Origin: an uncultured Mesorhizobium sp.
GTDB taxonomy: Bacteria > Pseudomonadota > Alphaproteobacteria > Rhizobiales > Rhizobiaceae
DNA: 34,497 nucleotides
Direction of reading: 5' to 3'
Assembly: GCA_937958475.1 (NCBI GenBank)
Contig: CALFXR010000173.1
Location: 1-34,497, forward strand
Part shown: positions 1 to 8,005 of the stretch, piece after piece
Layout: each line of letters starts with the position of its first letter
Position numbering within the stretch: the stretch's first letter is position 1
Made by a program: the position numbers and the translations under genes
The notes under the pieces: generated by a model
Databases searched by the model: none
Told to the model about the DNA's origin: nothing
What the model saw: only the letters and a program-made list of their open reading frames with translations

Positions 1-336
1 GAATTGCCGACATGGGGGGCGTGGACGGGCGGGGCGATGCGACCGTGCGCCCGAGGAGAGTTGCGGCGAGGCGACGGGAAGCGCCGGAAGTCGGTCGTCC
101 GCCTGGAAACATGGACCTGCCGAAGGCGGGCGCTGAATTGGCTCTGCTGAGCTTCGCAGCAGACCCACGCCAGCGGAACCTCGAACGCACCCCGGGCTTC
201 TCGCATGCCGAGCATTGCCGCACGCCGGTACTCGTCCGCCATCCGGCGAACGCGCCGAAACGACGGGAGAAACGCCAACGGGAGTTTGAGGCTGGCTGGA
301 AATCTGCGCTAAGACAGAACGGTTGGGGAGTCGGGT
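1..336. other. Upstream stretch without a convincing gene
   Basis: No coding region is supported here. An open frame crosses it on the plus strand, but its translation is Arg/Ala/Pro-rich without recognisable domains and runs into the glycosyltransferase gene in another frame. A GGAAC at 175-179 followed after 18 bases by TT (198-199) loosely resembles a general-stress promoter for the next gene, but the -10 is GCTT rather than CGTT. A purine-rich GGGGAG at 326-330 is the likely ribosome binding site of that gene. Confidence 0.4.
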
Positions 337-3300
337 ATGAGTGGGCGTCCGGTGCGGATCACGGTCTACAGGCCTGCGGCAGTGGGGCTGTCCCAGTTCG
401 GACTCGCGCGCCCCCTGCCGGCTGGCCTCGGTGATCGTGCCGACCAGGCCCGGGATCGGTTCGATTCCGAGACGATGTTCTTCGACGTGTTCCGCTCGGC
501 TTCGGGCGACGGGGTCATCTGCCTCGGGCCGCCCCTCGAGGGGTGCATTCCGGGTGGCATCGCGCCGCGCGTCTCGGACCGGCGCGATGCGCTTGCGCAG
601 AATCTCCAGCCATCGCGAATCCCCGAACAGCATACGTGGCGGCTGACCGTCTCCACGCCGAACGACGATCGCGACACGCTTCAGCTCGACGTGGCGGGCA
701 AAGCGGCAGACATCGCCGTCCGAAAATCCCATGCGCACGTGCTCGCCGGTTGCAGGGTCCTGCTCACGCTCTGCAAGGACTATCCGTTGCGGTGGATCGT
801 CGACTGGGCGACCTTCCACGTCAGGCTGCACGGCGCCGATGCCGTGCTTCTCTACGACAACGGTTCCACGAGCTACACGCTCGACGATCTGGCCGCGTCG
901 CTGGGTGAAATCGCCGGATTGCGCGAGGTCGTCGTCGTCGATTGGCCGTTTCGCTACGGCGTCGATGGTCAGTCGGGCGAGCATGCGCTCGACAATTTCT
1001 GCCAGACCGGTGCGCTGGACCACGCACGGCGCTGCTTCTGTGCCAATTCGGAGTCCGTGCTCAGCCTCGACGTCGACGAGCTGCTTCCGACAAGCGACCA
1101 GTCGATCTTCAGGCGGGTTGAGGCGAGTTCCCACGCCGTCATGCCGTTTTTCGGCATCTGGACGGAAGCGTCAGGCGTCGAACGCCCCGAAGACCTCGGC
1201 CGGATACGCCACCGCGACTGCAACCTTGCATGGCAGTCCCAGCTGAAAGCCCTCTCCCAGGGCAGGGCGGACGGGCTTTGCAGGACGAAGTGGGTCGCCG
1301 TTCCGGCCCGTTGCGGGGCTGACGTGGAGTGGGGTGTCCATGATGTCTATCCCGCGACACCGCAGGCCCACGAGAACCAGCGGCAATGGCGGTCGGTCGA
1401 TCGTTCCGTCGCCTACAGGCACTGCCGGCAGATCAATACCGGCTGGAAGTCCGACCGCTGGAGGAGCAGCGTGAGTTCAGACCAGGTCTGTACTCCGGAT
1501 CCCGAAATCGCGGCGGCGTTCATGCGGGTCTTCGGAGGGGACGTGCGGGAAAAGGCGGTCTCCGGACTTTCGAAGAACGGCAGGCGCGATCTGGACCTTG
1601 TGGACGCACTGGCAACCGCGGAGGAGGAGCGTCGGGTATTCCTGGCGCTCTGCCTGGAATACGACCGCATGCTGGCGGACCTGACGATATCGCGGTCCTG
1701 GCGGGTGAGTCGGCTCCTGTCGGCCGCCTGGACCAGGCTGCCGGCCCCGGTGCAGCGGGCGGCGCTTGCGACCGGCCGCCGGCTTTGGTGGAGCCCGTTG
1801 CTGTCGCCCTTCCGGGCCGCAGCCATGGACGCGCATGAAGTCGACGGTCTGCGCGAACAGCTCTTTTCCCGTCTCATACCCGGCGTCGCCACAACCGACA
1901 TGTGGACGGGCGACAATCCAAAGGTATCGGTCGTGTCTTCGCTCTTCCGCAGCCGTGACTCCGTCGAGCCGTTCCTGAGCGCACTGAGCGGTCAGGACTA
2001 TGGCGGGGAGATCGAGGTGATCCTGGTGGACGACAAGTCACCCGACATGTCCGGGGACCTCGCCGAGCGGATCGCATCGACCGCGGCCGGCAGACTGTCG
2101 GCGAAGGTGGTCCGCAATGCGGAGAACCTGGGCAACTGCGGGTCTCGCAATCGCGGCATCGATCTCGCCGCCGGCGACTACGTGATCGTGATCGATCCGG
2201 ACTGCATCGTGAACCCGCGCTTCGTGCGGGCGCATGTCCACCAGCACCTCAAGGGTTTCGACGTCGTACTGGGCCCGATGGGGATCGAGAGTGGCGGTGC
2301 CGCCGCGCAGGATATCGTGAAGACCCTCGACGGCCTCGGCCCGGTGGCGATCGCGCCCCGCATGCGGCTTCAGGACCGGTCCAGCCCCGCCAGCGGCGTC
2401 AATTGCGTCACGCGGAACTTCTCGATCTCGCGTGAGATGCTGGACCGGTTCGGGCGTCCGCTGTTCGACGAGCGCTATGCCTATCGAAACACCAAGGACA
2501 CGGGATTCGGCTGGGAGGACGTGGAGATGGGCGCTTCCCTCAGGCAGGCCGGCGCCAAGGTCGCGTTCTCGTGGGACGCGTTCAGCGTTCACATGTCGCA
2601 CGGCTCCGCCGTCGACGAACAGATCAGGGCGCGCGGCTCGGCGAAGAACTTCCTGCGTCTGATCGAGGAGCATCCGCAGCTCGTCAGCGAAGCCCCTGAA
2701 TGGGCGGAGACGACCGCGGCTCGAATCGCAAGATGGCAAAGCAGGTTCGAGCAGCCGGATCGCCGCCTTTCCGGCGTTGCCGGCTCCGCACAGGCGAACG
2801 CATCGGCGGACCAGAGCGCGGACATCGTGGTCTACAGCGCGATTGCCGGCGGCTATGACCGGATTCGAACGCCGCGGGGGGGGATTGCGGCGCGCCACGT
2901 GCTGTTCACGGATGAGGCGGGCCCGGCGCCGGGCTGGGAAACCAGGCGTTTCGACATGGTCAGGGCGGATGCCGTCAGGACCGCAAAGGCGCCGAAGGTG
3001 CTGGCCCATCGATATGCCGGCGACGGCGAGTGGAGCGTGTGGATCGACGGCAACGTCGAACTGATCGCGCCTGCGCGAAGCCTGATAGCCGAAGTCGAGC
3101 GGTCGGGCTGCTCGATCGGCCTCTTCCGCCATCCGGAGAGGTACTGCGCGTATGCCGAGGGGGCGGCCTGCATCAAGCGCGGAAAGGACGCGGCCGAGCG
3201 CATCGCCGAGCAACTCGCCCGCTACGAAGCCGAGGGATTTCCACGCCGATACGGGCTGGCCGAATGCAACGTGATCGTGCGGCGCCACAATGACCCTGCG

Positions 3301-3471
3301 GTCAAGCAGGCGATGGAGATCTGGTGGGAGGAGATCGAGAAGGGCAGCAGGCGAGACCAGATCAGCTTCAACTACGCGCTGTGGCGCGCGGGCCTGGCCT
3401 ATCATGAACTCGGCAACGGGCTCGTCGACGTCCGCTCGGACCGGCGCTTCGTCTATCATCTGCATGGCTGA
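337..3471 (+). CDS. Three-domain glycosyltransferase (GT92-like + GT2 + DUF616/TOD1-like)
   Basis: This large (1044 aa) soluble-looking protein probably builds or decorates a surface polysaccharide or glycan. After a ~130-residue N-terminal region of unknown role, residues ~131-400 resemble the GT92-like family (a CRVLLTLCKDY start, then LSLDVDEL with a DxD at 245-247). Residues ~527-750 are a GT-A family-2 glycosyltransferase (VSVVSSLFRSRDSV start; metal-binding DPD at 620-622; GWEDVEMG acceptor-side motif). Residues ~828-1044 resemble the DUF616/TOD1-MUCI70 glycosyltransferase-like domain (YSAIAGGYD, then WIDGN near 904). The start at 337 has GGGGAG six bases upstream. No signal peptide or membrane segment is visible. 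It stands alone, with a convergent neighbour downstream. Donor sugar and acceptor cannot be read from sequence. The GT2 call is firm; the flanking domain calls are moderately sure. Confidence 0.8.
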   Translation: MSGRPVRITVYRPAAVGLSQFGLARPLPAGLGDRADQARDRFDSETMFFDVFRSASGDGVICLGPPLEGCIPGGIAPRVSDRRDALAQNLQPSRIPEQHTWRLTVSTPNDDRDTLQLDVAGKAADIAVRKSHAHVLAGCRVLLTLCKDYPLRWIVDWATFHVRLHGADAVLLYDNGSTSYTLDDLAASLGEIAGLREVVVVDWPFRYGVDGQSGEHALDNFCQTGALDHARRCFCANSESVLSLDVDELLPTSDQSIFRRVEASSHAVMPFFGIWTEASGVERPEDLGRIRHRDCNLAWQSQLKALSQGRADGLCRTKWVAVPARCGADVEWGVHDVYPATPQAHENQRQWRSVDRSVAYRHCRQINTGWKSDRWRSSVSSDQVCTPDPEIAAAFMRVFGGDVREKAVSGLSKNGRRDLDLVDALATAEEERRVFLALCLEYDRMLADLTISRSWRVSRLLSAAWTRLPAPVQRAALATGRRLWWSPLLSPFRAAAMDAHEVDGLREQLFSRLIPGVATTDMWTGDNPKVSVVSSLFRSRDSVEPFLSALSGQDYGGEIEVILVDDKSPDMSGDLAERIASTAAGRLSAKVVRNAENLGNCGSRNRGIDLAAGDYVIVIDPDCIVNPRFVRAHVHQHLKGFDVVLGPMGIESGGAAAQDIVKTLDGLGPVAIAPRMRLQDRSSPASGVNCVTRNFSISREMLDRFGRPLFDERYAYRNTKDTGFGWEDVEMGASLRQAGAKVAFSWDAFSVHMSHGSAVDEQIRARGSAKNFLRLIEEHPQLVSEAPEWAETTAARIARWQSRFEQPDRRLSGVAGSAQANASADQSADIVVYSAIAGGYDRIRTPRGGIAARHVLFTDEAGPAPGWETRRFDMVRADAVRTAKAPKVLAHRYAGDGEWSVWIDGNVELIAPARSLIAEVERSGCSIGLFRHPERYCAYAEGAACIKRGKDAAERIAEQLARYEAEGFPRRYGLAECNVIVRRHNDPAVKQAMEIWWEEIEKGSRRDQISFNYALWRAGLAYHELGNGLVDVRSDRRFVYHLHG

Positions 3472-3505
3472 ACGGCCGGCTGCGCGAGTGGTGTCGGCAT
3501 GCCGG

Positions 3506-3523
3506 GAAAGCGACCGCGCTTTC
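3506..3523. terminator. Possible bidirectional stem-loop between convergent genes
   Basis: GAAAGCG (3506-3512) and CGCTTTC (3517-3523) form a perfect 7-bp stem with a 4-base loop, between the convergent glycosyltransferase and AI-2E transporter genes. There is no T-run after it, so its function as an intrinsic terminator is doubtful. Confidence 0.3.
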
Positions 3524-3592
3524 GATCAGGCGCCGCTGCGGTGACCTGCCGTTCCCTTCGCGACCGCCATCTCCACTTGCTCGCCCTTCCCC

Positions 3593-4678
3593 CTACCGCC
3601 GTGCCGTCCAGTCGACTCCCGGCACGATGTTGCCGACGATCGCATAGAGCATCAGCAGGGCCGGCACGGCGATGAAGCCGCCGAGCGGACCCCAGATCCA
3701 CAGCCAGAAGGCGAGCGCGATCAAAACGATGAACGGGTTCATCGTCAGCGTCCGTCCGATCACGGTCGGCGTCACGAACTGCGCCTCGATCAGGTTGATG
3801 GCGAGATAGGCGAGCGCCGGCACCAGGCTGGCGCCGAGGCCGTCGAACGTCGCCAGGCCGACGGCGAACAGGATCGCCGCCATGATCGCCGGGCCGACAT
3901 AGATGACATAATTGAGCAGTCCGGCGAGTACGCCCCACAGCAGCGGCGATTCGACGCCGATCAGCCACATCGCCAGCGCCACGGCGGCGCCCAGCCCGAC
4001 ATTGATCATGGTGATCGACAGGAGGTAGGTCGAGACCATGCGCTCGACGTCGCGGAAGACATGGGCGACCCGCCAGCGCAGGCGGCGCGTGGCGCACAGG
4101 CCGAGCACGGCGGCGCGCGTCTGGTGGCGCGTGGCGACGAAGAAGTAGAGGCCGGCGAGGAACAGCAGCACCTGGCCGACCAGCGTCGGCGCGGTCACCG
4201 CGAGGCTCTCCACGGCCGAGCCGTCCTCGACCGCGACCGCCAGCCCGGTCTCCCCGGTCAGCTCGCGCAGCCCGTCGCGCAGGCCCTTCAGCGCCGCCAG
4301 CGGCTCGCGCAGCTCGAGCAGGCGCCGTTGCAGCTGGCGCCAGATCTCCGGGCCGCGCTCCAGCCAGAACGACAGCGGCGCCGCCACCGCGGCGGCGACG
4401 AGGGCGAGGAGCACCAGGAACACCAGCACGACGATGAGCGCGGAAAGGCCGGGCGGGACGCGCCGCCGCTCGAGGAACACGGCGACCGGGCCGAGCATCA
4501 GGCCGATCACCACCGACAGCGCCAGCGGCGCCAGCAGCACGCTGCCGGCGTCCAGCGCGAAGACGAACGCCACCAGTCCGCCCACGACCATGGCGACCTG
4601 GGCCGAATGGACGAGCAGCAGTTCGACGCCTGTCTTGGGGGGAAGCCGGACGATCGGCGGCTTCTTGACGTATTGCAT
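3593..4678 (-). CDS. AI-2E family transporter (PerM-like permease)
   Basis: This 361-aa polytopic membrane protein belongs to the AI-2E/PerM exporter family, whose members include TqsA and sodium(lithium)/proton antiporters. It has an N-terminal pair of hydrophobic segments (~25-75), a further segment near 80-105, an amphipathic middle (~110-175: WLERGPEIWRQLQRRLLELREPL), then C-terminal membrane helices. The family-typical tail motifs are LLNYVIYVGP, LINLIEAQFVTPTVIG and NPFIVLIALAFWLWIWGPLGGFIAVP. The frame stays open far upstream, but the N-terminal part of that extension is shadow of the MscS gene, so I start at the ATG encoding MQYVKKPP. Its ribosome site is weak, which suggests translational coupling to the MscS gene 23 bases upstream. 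Substrate unknown. The context suggests ion or solute efflux under envelope stress. Confidence 0.85.
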   Translation of the reverse strand: MQYVKKPPIVRLPPKTGVELLLVHSAQVAMVVGGLVAFVFALDAGSVLLAPLALSVVIGLMLGPVAVFLERRRVPPGLSALIVVLVFLVLLALVAAAVAAPLSFWLERGPEIWRQLQRRLLELREPLAALKGLRDGLRELTGETGLAVAVEDGSAVESLAVTAPTLVGQVLLFLAGLYFFVATRHQTRAAVLGLCATRRLRWRVAHVFRDVERMVSTYLLSITMINVGLGAAVALAMWLIGVESPLLWGVLAGLLNYVIYVGPAIMAAILFAVGLATFDGLGASLVPALAYLAINLIEAQFVTPTVIGRTLTMNPFIVLIALAFWLWIWGPLGGFIAVPALLMLYAIVGNIVPGVDWTARR

Positions 4679-4701
4679 GGCGCGAGAACGCGGAGTTCCC
4701 G

Positions 4702-5778
4702 CTACGGTTCCCGAGGCCCGCCGTCGCGCGGCGCGGCGCCGGCACCGGTACGGTCCTCGACCTCGACGCGCCGCGTCGGCAGCGCATAGGCGTGATGCTG
4801 GCGCAGGAAGGCCGAGATCCCCTCGCGGATCTCGCAGCGCAGGTCGAAGGCGCGGCCCGCCGTGCCGGCGCTCGCCAGGATGCGCACCTCCATCACCGTC
4901 TCGCGGAAGTCGGTGACCTGCACGGCGACGACGTCGCGGTCCCAGTTCTTCGAGGCGCGCACGATGCGCCCCGCCTCGGCGCGGATCAGGTCGATCGGCG
5001 CGGCGTAGTCGAGATAGATCATCACCGAGCCGATCAGCGTCGCTTCCTCGCGCGTCCAGTTCTGGAACGGCTGCTCGATGAAATAGGAGAGCGGCACGAT
5101 CAGCCGGCGCCGGTCCCAGATGCGCACCACGACATAGGTCGAGGTAATCTCCTCGATGTTGCCCCACTCGCCCTCGACGATCACCGCGTCGTCGATGCGG
5201 ATCGGCTGGGTGAGCGCCAGCTGGATGCCGGCGAACAGGTTCTTCAGCAGCGGCTGCAGGGCGAGGCCGACGACGATGCCGGCCGCCCCCGCCGAGGCGA
5301 GCAGGCTGACGCCGTACTGGCGCACGCCCTCGAAGGTCATCATCACCGCCGCCAAGGCGACGACAACGATCACCGTGTCGGCGATCCGGCGCAGGATGCG
5401 CATCTGCGTGACGTGCTTGCGCGCCAGCAGATTGTCGTCGACGTCGAGGCGGAAGCGGCGCAGATGCGCGCCCATCCAGATGTCGAGCAGCGTGCGCGCC
5501 GTCAGCGCGGCGAGCGCGATGAAGCCGAGCAGGAGGGCGTGCTGCAGGATCGAGGTCTCGCGGTCGGAAAGCGGCGCGACGCGTGCGGCCAGCGCCAGGG
5601 CGACGATGACCAGCGCCAGGCGGGTGGCGCCGCGCGATCGCGACAGCGCAGAACGCCAGAACACCGCGGCTTCGGGCAGGAACCGCAGTCCCTGCCGATG
5701 GGCGAAATCGTGGAGCGCCAGCGCGCCGGCGACCGCCAGGACGAAGATGATCGTGGTGATGAGCCAGTCGGGCGGCAA
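4702..5778 (-). CDS. MscS-family small-conductance mechanosensitive channel
   Basis: This 358-aa inner-membrane channel probably opens under membrane tension to release solutes during hypo-osmotic shock. It has four hydrophobic segments in the first ~190 residues. The last is the pore-lining helix, with the Gly/Ala-rich pattern typical of MscS TM3 (LLASAGAAGIVVGLALQPLLKNL starts near 160). A cytoplasmic MscS beta domain follows (IDDAVIVEGEWGNIEEIT, then RRLIVPLSYFIEQPFQNWTR) and a C-terminal alpha/beta domain. The start is TTG: AGGAGG lies six bases before it and no better ATG is near. It follows the 53-aa membrane protein by 45 bases and precedes the AI-2E gene, so the three probably form one transcript under the promoter near 6035-6059. 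Confidence 0.9.
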   Translation of the reverse strand: MPPDWLITTIIFVLAVAGALALHDFAHRQGLRFLPEAAVFWRSALSRSRGATRLALVIVALALAARVAPLSDRETSILQHALLLGFIALAALTARTLLDIWMGAHLRRFRLDVDDNLLARKHVTQMRILRRIADTVIVVVALAAVMMTFEGVRQYGVSLLASAGAAGIVVGLALQPLLKNLFAGIQLALTQPIRIDDAVIVEGEWGNIEEITSTYVVVRIWDRRRLIVPLSYFIEQPFQNWTREEATLIGSVMIYLDYAAPIDLIRAEAGRIVRASKNWDRDVVAVQVTDFRETVMEVRILASAGTAGRAFDLRCEIREGISAFLRQHHAYALPTRRVEVEDRTGAGAAPRDGGPREP

Positions 5779-5823
5779 GCCAGGCCTCCTAGCGGGCAGT
5801 GCGCGTCATGGGCCCTTCGGGCC

Positions 5824-5985
5824 TCACGAGCCCTTGCGGTAGAGAGCCTCGGTCGCCTCGCGCGAGACGACCTGCTCGCGGGCCGAAAGGCGGCGCCGGC
5901 GCAGCAGCGCATAGGCGACCGCGGCGCCGAGGACGACCGGGCCGAGGGCCACCGCGAAGAACCAGAGGAATTCGCTCAGAGCCAT
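5824..5985 (-). CDS. 53-aa single-pass membrane protein, unknown function
   Basis: This small protein has an N-terminal hydrophobic helix (residues ~4-28) followed by an RRRRR stretch, which places the N terminus outside and a short charged C-terminal tail inside by the positive-inside rule. The open frame extends further upstream, but AAAGGAG lies just ahead of the ATG encoding MALSEFLWFF with good spacing, so that start is well supported. It is the first gene of a probable operon with the MscS channel and the AI-2E transporter, behind a stress-type promoter. I recognise no family. It could be a small partner or regulator of the downstream channel; that is inference. Confidence 0.7.
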   Translation of the reverse strand: MALSEFLWFFAVALGPVVLGAAVAYALLRRRRLSAREQVVSREATEALYRKGS

Positions 5986-6034
5986 ACGTTCACTCCTTTC
6001 CCGCCGGCGGCGCAGGCGACCGCCCATGATCGGG

Positions 6035-6059
6035 AACCCGCGAGTGCCGCGAATGTTCC
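6035..6059 (-). promoter_or_regulatory. Candidate EcfG (general stress) promoter, near consensus
   Basis: Read on the minus strand, GGAAC (6059-6055) is followed by a 16-base spacer and GGTT (6038-6035). The alphaproteobacterial EcfG/RpoE2 consensus is GGAAC-N16/17-CGTT, or GGAAC-N18-TT in looser form. The -35 is perfect and the -10 has one mismatch. It lies 49 bases before the 53-aa membrane protein gene and points at it and at mscS. Confidence 0.5.
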
Positions 6060-6092
6060 GGTTTTCCGCGAAAGCGATCCGCTCCGGCCGTC

Positions 6093-7541
6093 CTAGGCGG
6101 ACTGGCCGAGATCGAGGGCCGCAGAAGCCCTCCTGCGCGCCGGGGAGGCTGACGTCGCCGGCGCGCGCGGCGCCGGTTCCGCCGGATCGAGGCGCGCCAG
6201 GAAGCCCTCGAGCCAGGCTTTGGCATCCTGGAGACGGATGCGCGCCAGCAGCGCGGCGTGCCGGCTCCTGCGCTCGTCGCGCGGCATCATCAGCGCCTCG
6301 TGGAGCCGGTCGGCGACGTCGTCGGCGTCATAGGGGTTGACGATCAGGGCCTCCTGAAGCTCCTCGGCGGCCCCTGCGAACTGCGACAGCAGGAGCACGC
6401 CGGGGTCGTCGGGGTCCTGGGCGGCCACATATTCCTTGGCGACCAGGTTCATGCCGTCGCGCAGGGGCGTCACCAGGCCGACCTGGCTGGCGCGGAACAG
6501 GCTGGCGAGCCGCTCCCTGGGCACGGCGCGATGGATGTAGCGGACCGGCGTCCAGTTGATGTCGGCGAAGCGGCCGTTGATGGACCCGGTCATTCCCTCG
6601 AGCTCCTTGCGGATCGCGGGGTAGGCGCTGACGTCCTCGCGGGTCGGCGGCGCGATCTGCAGGAGGCTCACCGCGCGCTCCAGCTCCGGGTGCCGCGTCA
6701 GCAGCCGCTCGAAGGCGGAGAGCCTGTCGGGAAGTCCCTTCGAATAGTCGAGCCGGTCGACGCCGATGATCTGCTTGCGCCCGAGGATCCTCTGGCGGAG
6801 CGTGTCCAGCTCGACCTCCGAACTGGGCAGTTGCGCCATTTCGGCGAAGGCGTCGACATCGATGCCGATCGGGAAGCGCTCGATGAGCACCGACCGCTCG
6901 CCGACCTCGACACGGCCGTCGTCGCCGACGTCGCGGCCGAGCTGTTCGGCGAGGTAACGCTTCAGGTTGGCGGCGTCGGCCGACGTCTGGAAGCCGATGA
7001 CGTCGTACTCGATGAGTGCCTCGACGAGGGCCGAATGGTTGGGCGATGCGGCGAGCAGGTCGGGCGGCGGGAAGGGTATGTGCAGGAAGAAGCCGATCCT
7101 CTGCCTGCAGCCGAGCGCCCGCAGGCAGGCGGCGAAGGGGATCAGGTGATAGTCGTGCACCCAGATCACGTCGTCGTCGCGGAGTTCGGGGAGAAGCGTC
7201 GCGGCGAGCCTCTCGTTGACCCGCATGTAGCCCTCGTAGAACTCGGTGCGGAAGTCGACCAGATCGAGCCGGTAGTGGAACAGCGGCCAAAGCACGCTGT
7301 TGGCGAAGCCGACATAGTACTCGCCGTAGTCCGCTTCGGTCAGCGGCGCGGCGATGGTGCGAACCCGGCCGATGTCGTCGACCGTCGGCGGCCCCGGTTC
7401 GTCCGATGTCGTGCCGTCCCAGCCGAACCAGATGCCGCCCCGCGCCCGCAGCGCATCGGCCACGCCCACCGCGAGGCCGCCCGATTGCGAGTTGCTGCGC
7501 AGGTCGGCCACACGATTGGATACGATGACCAGTCTGCTCAT
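6093..7541 (-). CDS. otsA: Alpha,alpha-trehalose-phosphate synthase (UDP/GDP-forming), GT20
   Basis: It transfers glucose from a nucleotide sugar to glucose-6-phosphate, giving trehalose-6-phosphate, the precursor of the osmo- and desiccation protectant trehalose. The 482-aa protein shows the GT20 landmarks in order: SNRV near the N terminus with the GGLA loop, WFGWDG, WVHDYHLIP, FFLHIPFP, VDRLDYSKGLPDR (phosphate/nucleotide site), and DGMNLVAKEYVA near the end. The C-terminal ~30 residues are a low-complexity Ala/Ser/Arg tail. The start encodes MSRLVIVSNR with GGGGAG upstream; the longer open frame lacks homology. No trehalose-phosphate phosphatase (otsB) is in the window. It follows the small lipoprotein gene by 74 bases and may share its promoter. 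Confidence 0.95.
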   Translation of the reverse strand: MSRLVIVSNRVADLRSNSQSGGLAVGVADALRARGGIWFGWDGTTSDEPGPPTVDDIGRVRTIAAPLTEADYGEYYVGFANSVLWPLFHYRLDLVDFRTEFYEGYMRVNERLAATLLPELRDDDVIWVHDYHLIPFAACLRALGCRQRIGFFLHIPFPPPDLLAASPNHSALVEALIEYDVIGFQTSADAANLKRYLAEQLGRDVGDDGRVEVGERSVLIERFPIGIDVDAFAEMAQLPSSEVELDTLRQRILGRKQIIGVDRLDYSKGLPDRLSAFERLLTRHPELERAVSLLQIAPPTREDVSAYPAIRKELEGMTGSINGRFADINWTPVRYIHRAVPRERLASLFRASQVGLVTPLRDGMNLVAKEYVAAQDPDDPGVLLLSQFAGAAEELQEALIVNPYDADDVADRLHEALMMPRDERRSRHAALLARIRLQDAKAWLEGFLARLDPAEPAPRAPATSASPARRRASAALDLGQSA

Positions 7542-7615
7542 TTCGAATGCTCCCCTCGTGACCTCCCGGTCCGCCCTTCCCTCCCTGGCCGCGGCCGCCG
7601 AACTGCCGGCCGAAG

Positions 7616-7855
7616 CTATTGTTGCTCTTCGTTGGCTCCCGCTGCTCCGCCGCCTGGAATCTCGCCGCCGGTTGTCGTCTGCGGGGTAGGATCCCGGTCG
7701 ATCTCCGGATCGGGCACGGTTCCGGTGATCACCCGATCCTGCGGGTAATCCGCTCCACTTCGCTCGCCGCCAGATTGGGACGTTTGCGAATCGCCGCATC
7801 CCGCCAGGGCCAGGAGGGCGAGGACGGCGAAAGATGCACGCGTGACATGCTTCAT
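7616..7855 (-). CDS. Small lipoprotein of unknown function
   Basis: The 79-aa product has a lipoprotein signal peptide (MKHVTRASFAVLALLALAGC) with a lipobox ending at Cys20, followed by a short Gly/Pro/Thr/Asp-rich, probably disordered tail. Two in-frame ATGs lie six bases apart. GGGAG is well spaced for the second (7855) and too close to the first (7861), so I chose the second. It is transcribed toward otsA and has a near-consensus stress promoter 39 bases upstream. Function unknown; an envelope-stress lipoprotein fits the context. Confidence 0.7.
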   Translation of the reverse strand: MKHVTRASFAVLALLALAGCGDSQTSQSGGERSGADYPQDRVITGTVPDPEIDRDPTPQTTTGGEIPGGGAAGANEEQQ

Positions 7856-7893
7856 CTGCATTCTCCCGAATTGCGCTGAAGGTGCAAGGGCCT

Positions 7894-7918
7894 AATCCAC
7901 GAGCCGCCGGATGGTTCC
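7894..7918 (-). promoter_or_regulatory. Candidate EcfG promoter for the lipoprotein-otsA unit (degenerate -10)
   Basis: On the minus strand GGAAC (7918-7914), a 16-base spacer, then GATT (7897-7894). It matches the loose GGAAC-N18-TT form. It sits back to back with the perfect promoter at 7948-7972. Confidence 0.4.
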
Positions 7919-7947
7919 GCTCCCGTGGCCGCGCTGACCGAGGCGGC

Positions 7948-7972
7948 GGAACCGCGGCGCCGCTGCCGCGTT
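7948..7972 (+). promoter_or_regulatory. EcfG-type promoter, perfect GGAAC-N16-CGTT
   Basis: GGAAC at 7948-7952, a 16-base spacer, and CGTT at 7969-7972 match the general-stress consensus exactly. The predicted transcription start (about 7978-7980) lies downstream of a possible GTG start at 7925 and 26-28 bases before the ATG at 8006. It therefore also argues for the shorter start of the phospholipase-D-like gene. Confidence 0.75.
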
Positions 7973-8005
7973 GAACGGCGATTGCGGAGAAGAGCCATTC
8001 GCGCC

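Noticed and set aside
175..199. GGAAC-N16-GCTT as a stress promoter for the glycosyltransferase
   Set aside because: The -10 is poor and it is far from the stress cluster; too weak to count with the other five.
12..434. Plus-strand 140-codon open frame before the glycosyltransferase
   Set aside because: Arg/Pro-rich translation without domains, no ribosome site, and it overlaps the real gene's start in another frame.
2038..3465. 475-codon antisense open frame opposite the glycosyltransferase
   Set aside because: The opposite strand encodes clear domains; this one is a His/Arg/Asp-rich shadow, as expected in GC-rich DNA.
4792..6096. 434-codon plus-strand frame opposite mscS
   Set aside because: Shadow of the channel gene; low-complexity Gln/Arg/Asp composition and no start signal.
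7925..8005. Upstream GTG start for the phospholipase-D-like gene
   Set aside because: No ribosome site, Arg-rich extension, and it lies upstream of the perfect stress promoter and its predicted start point.
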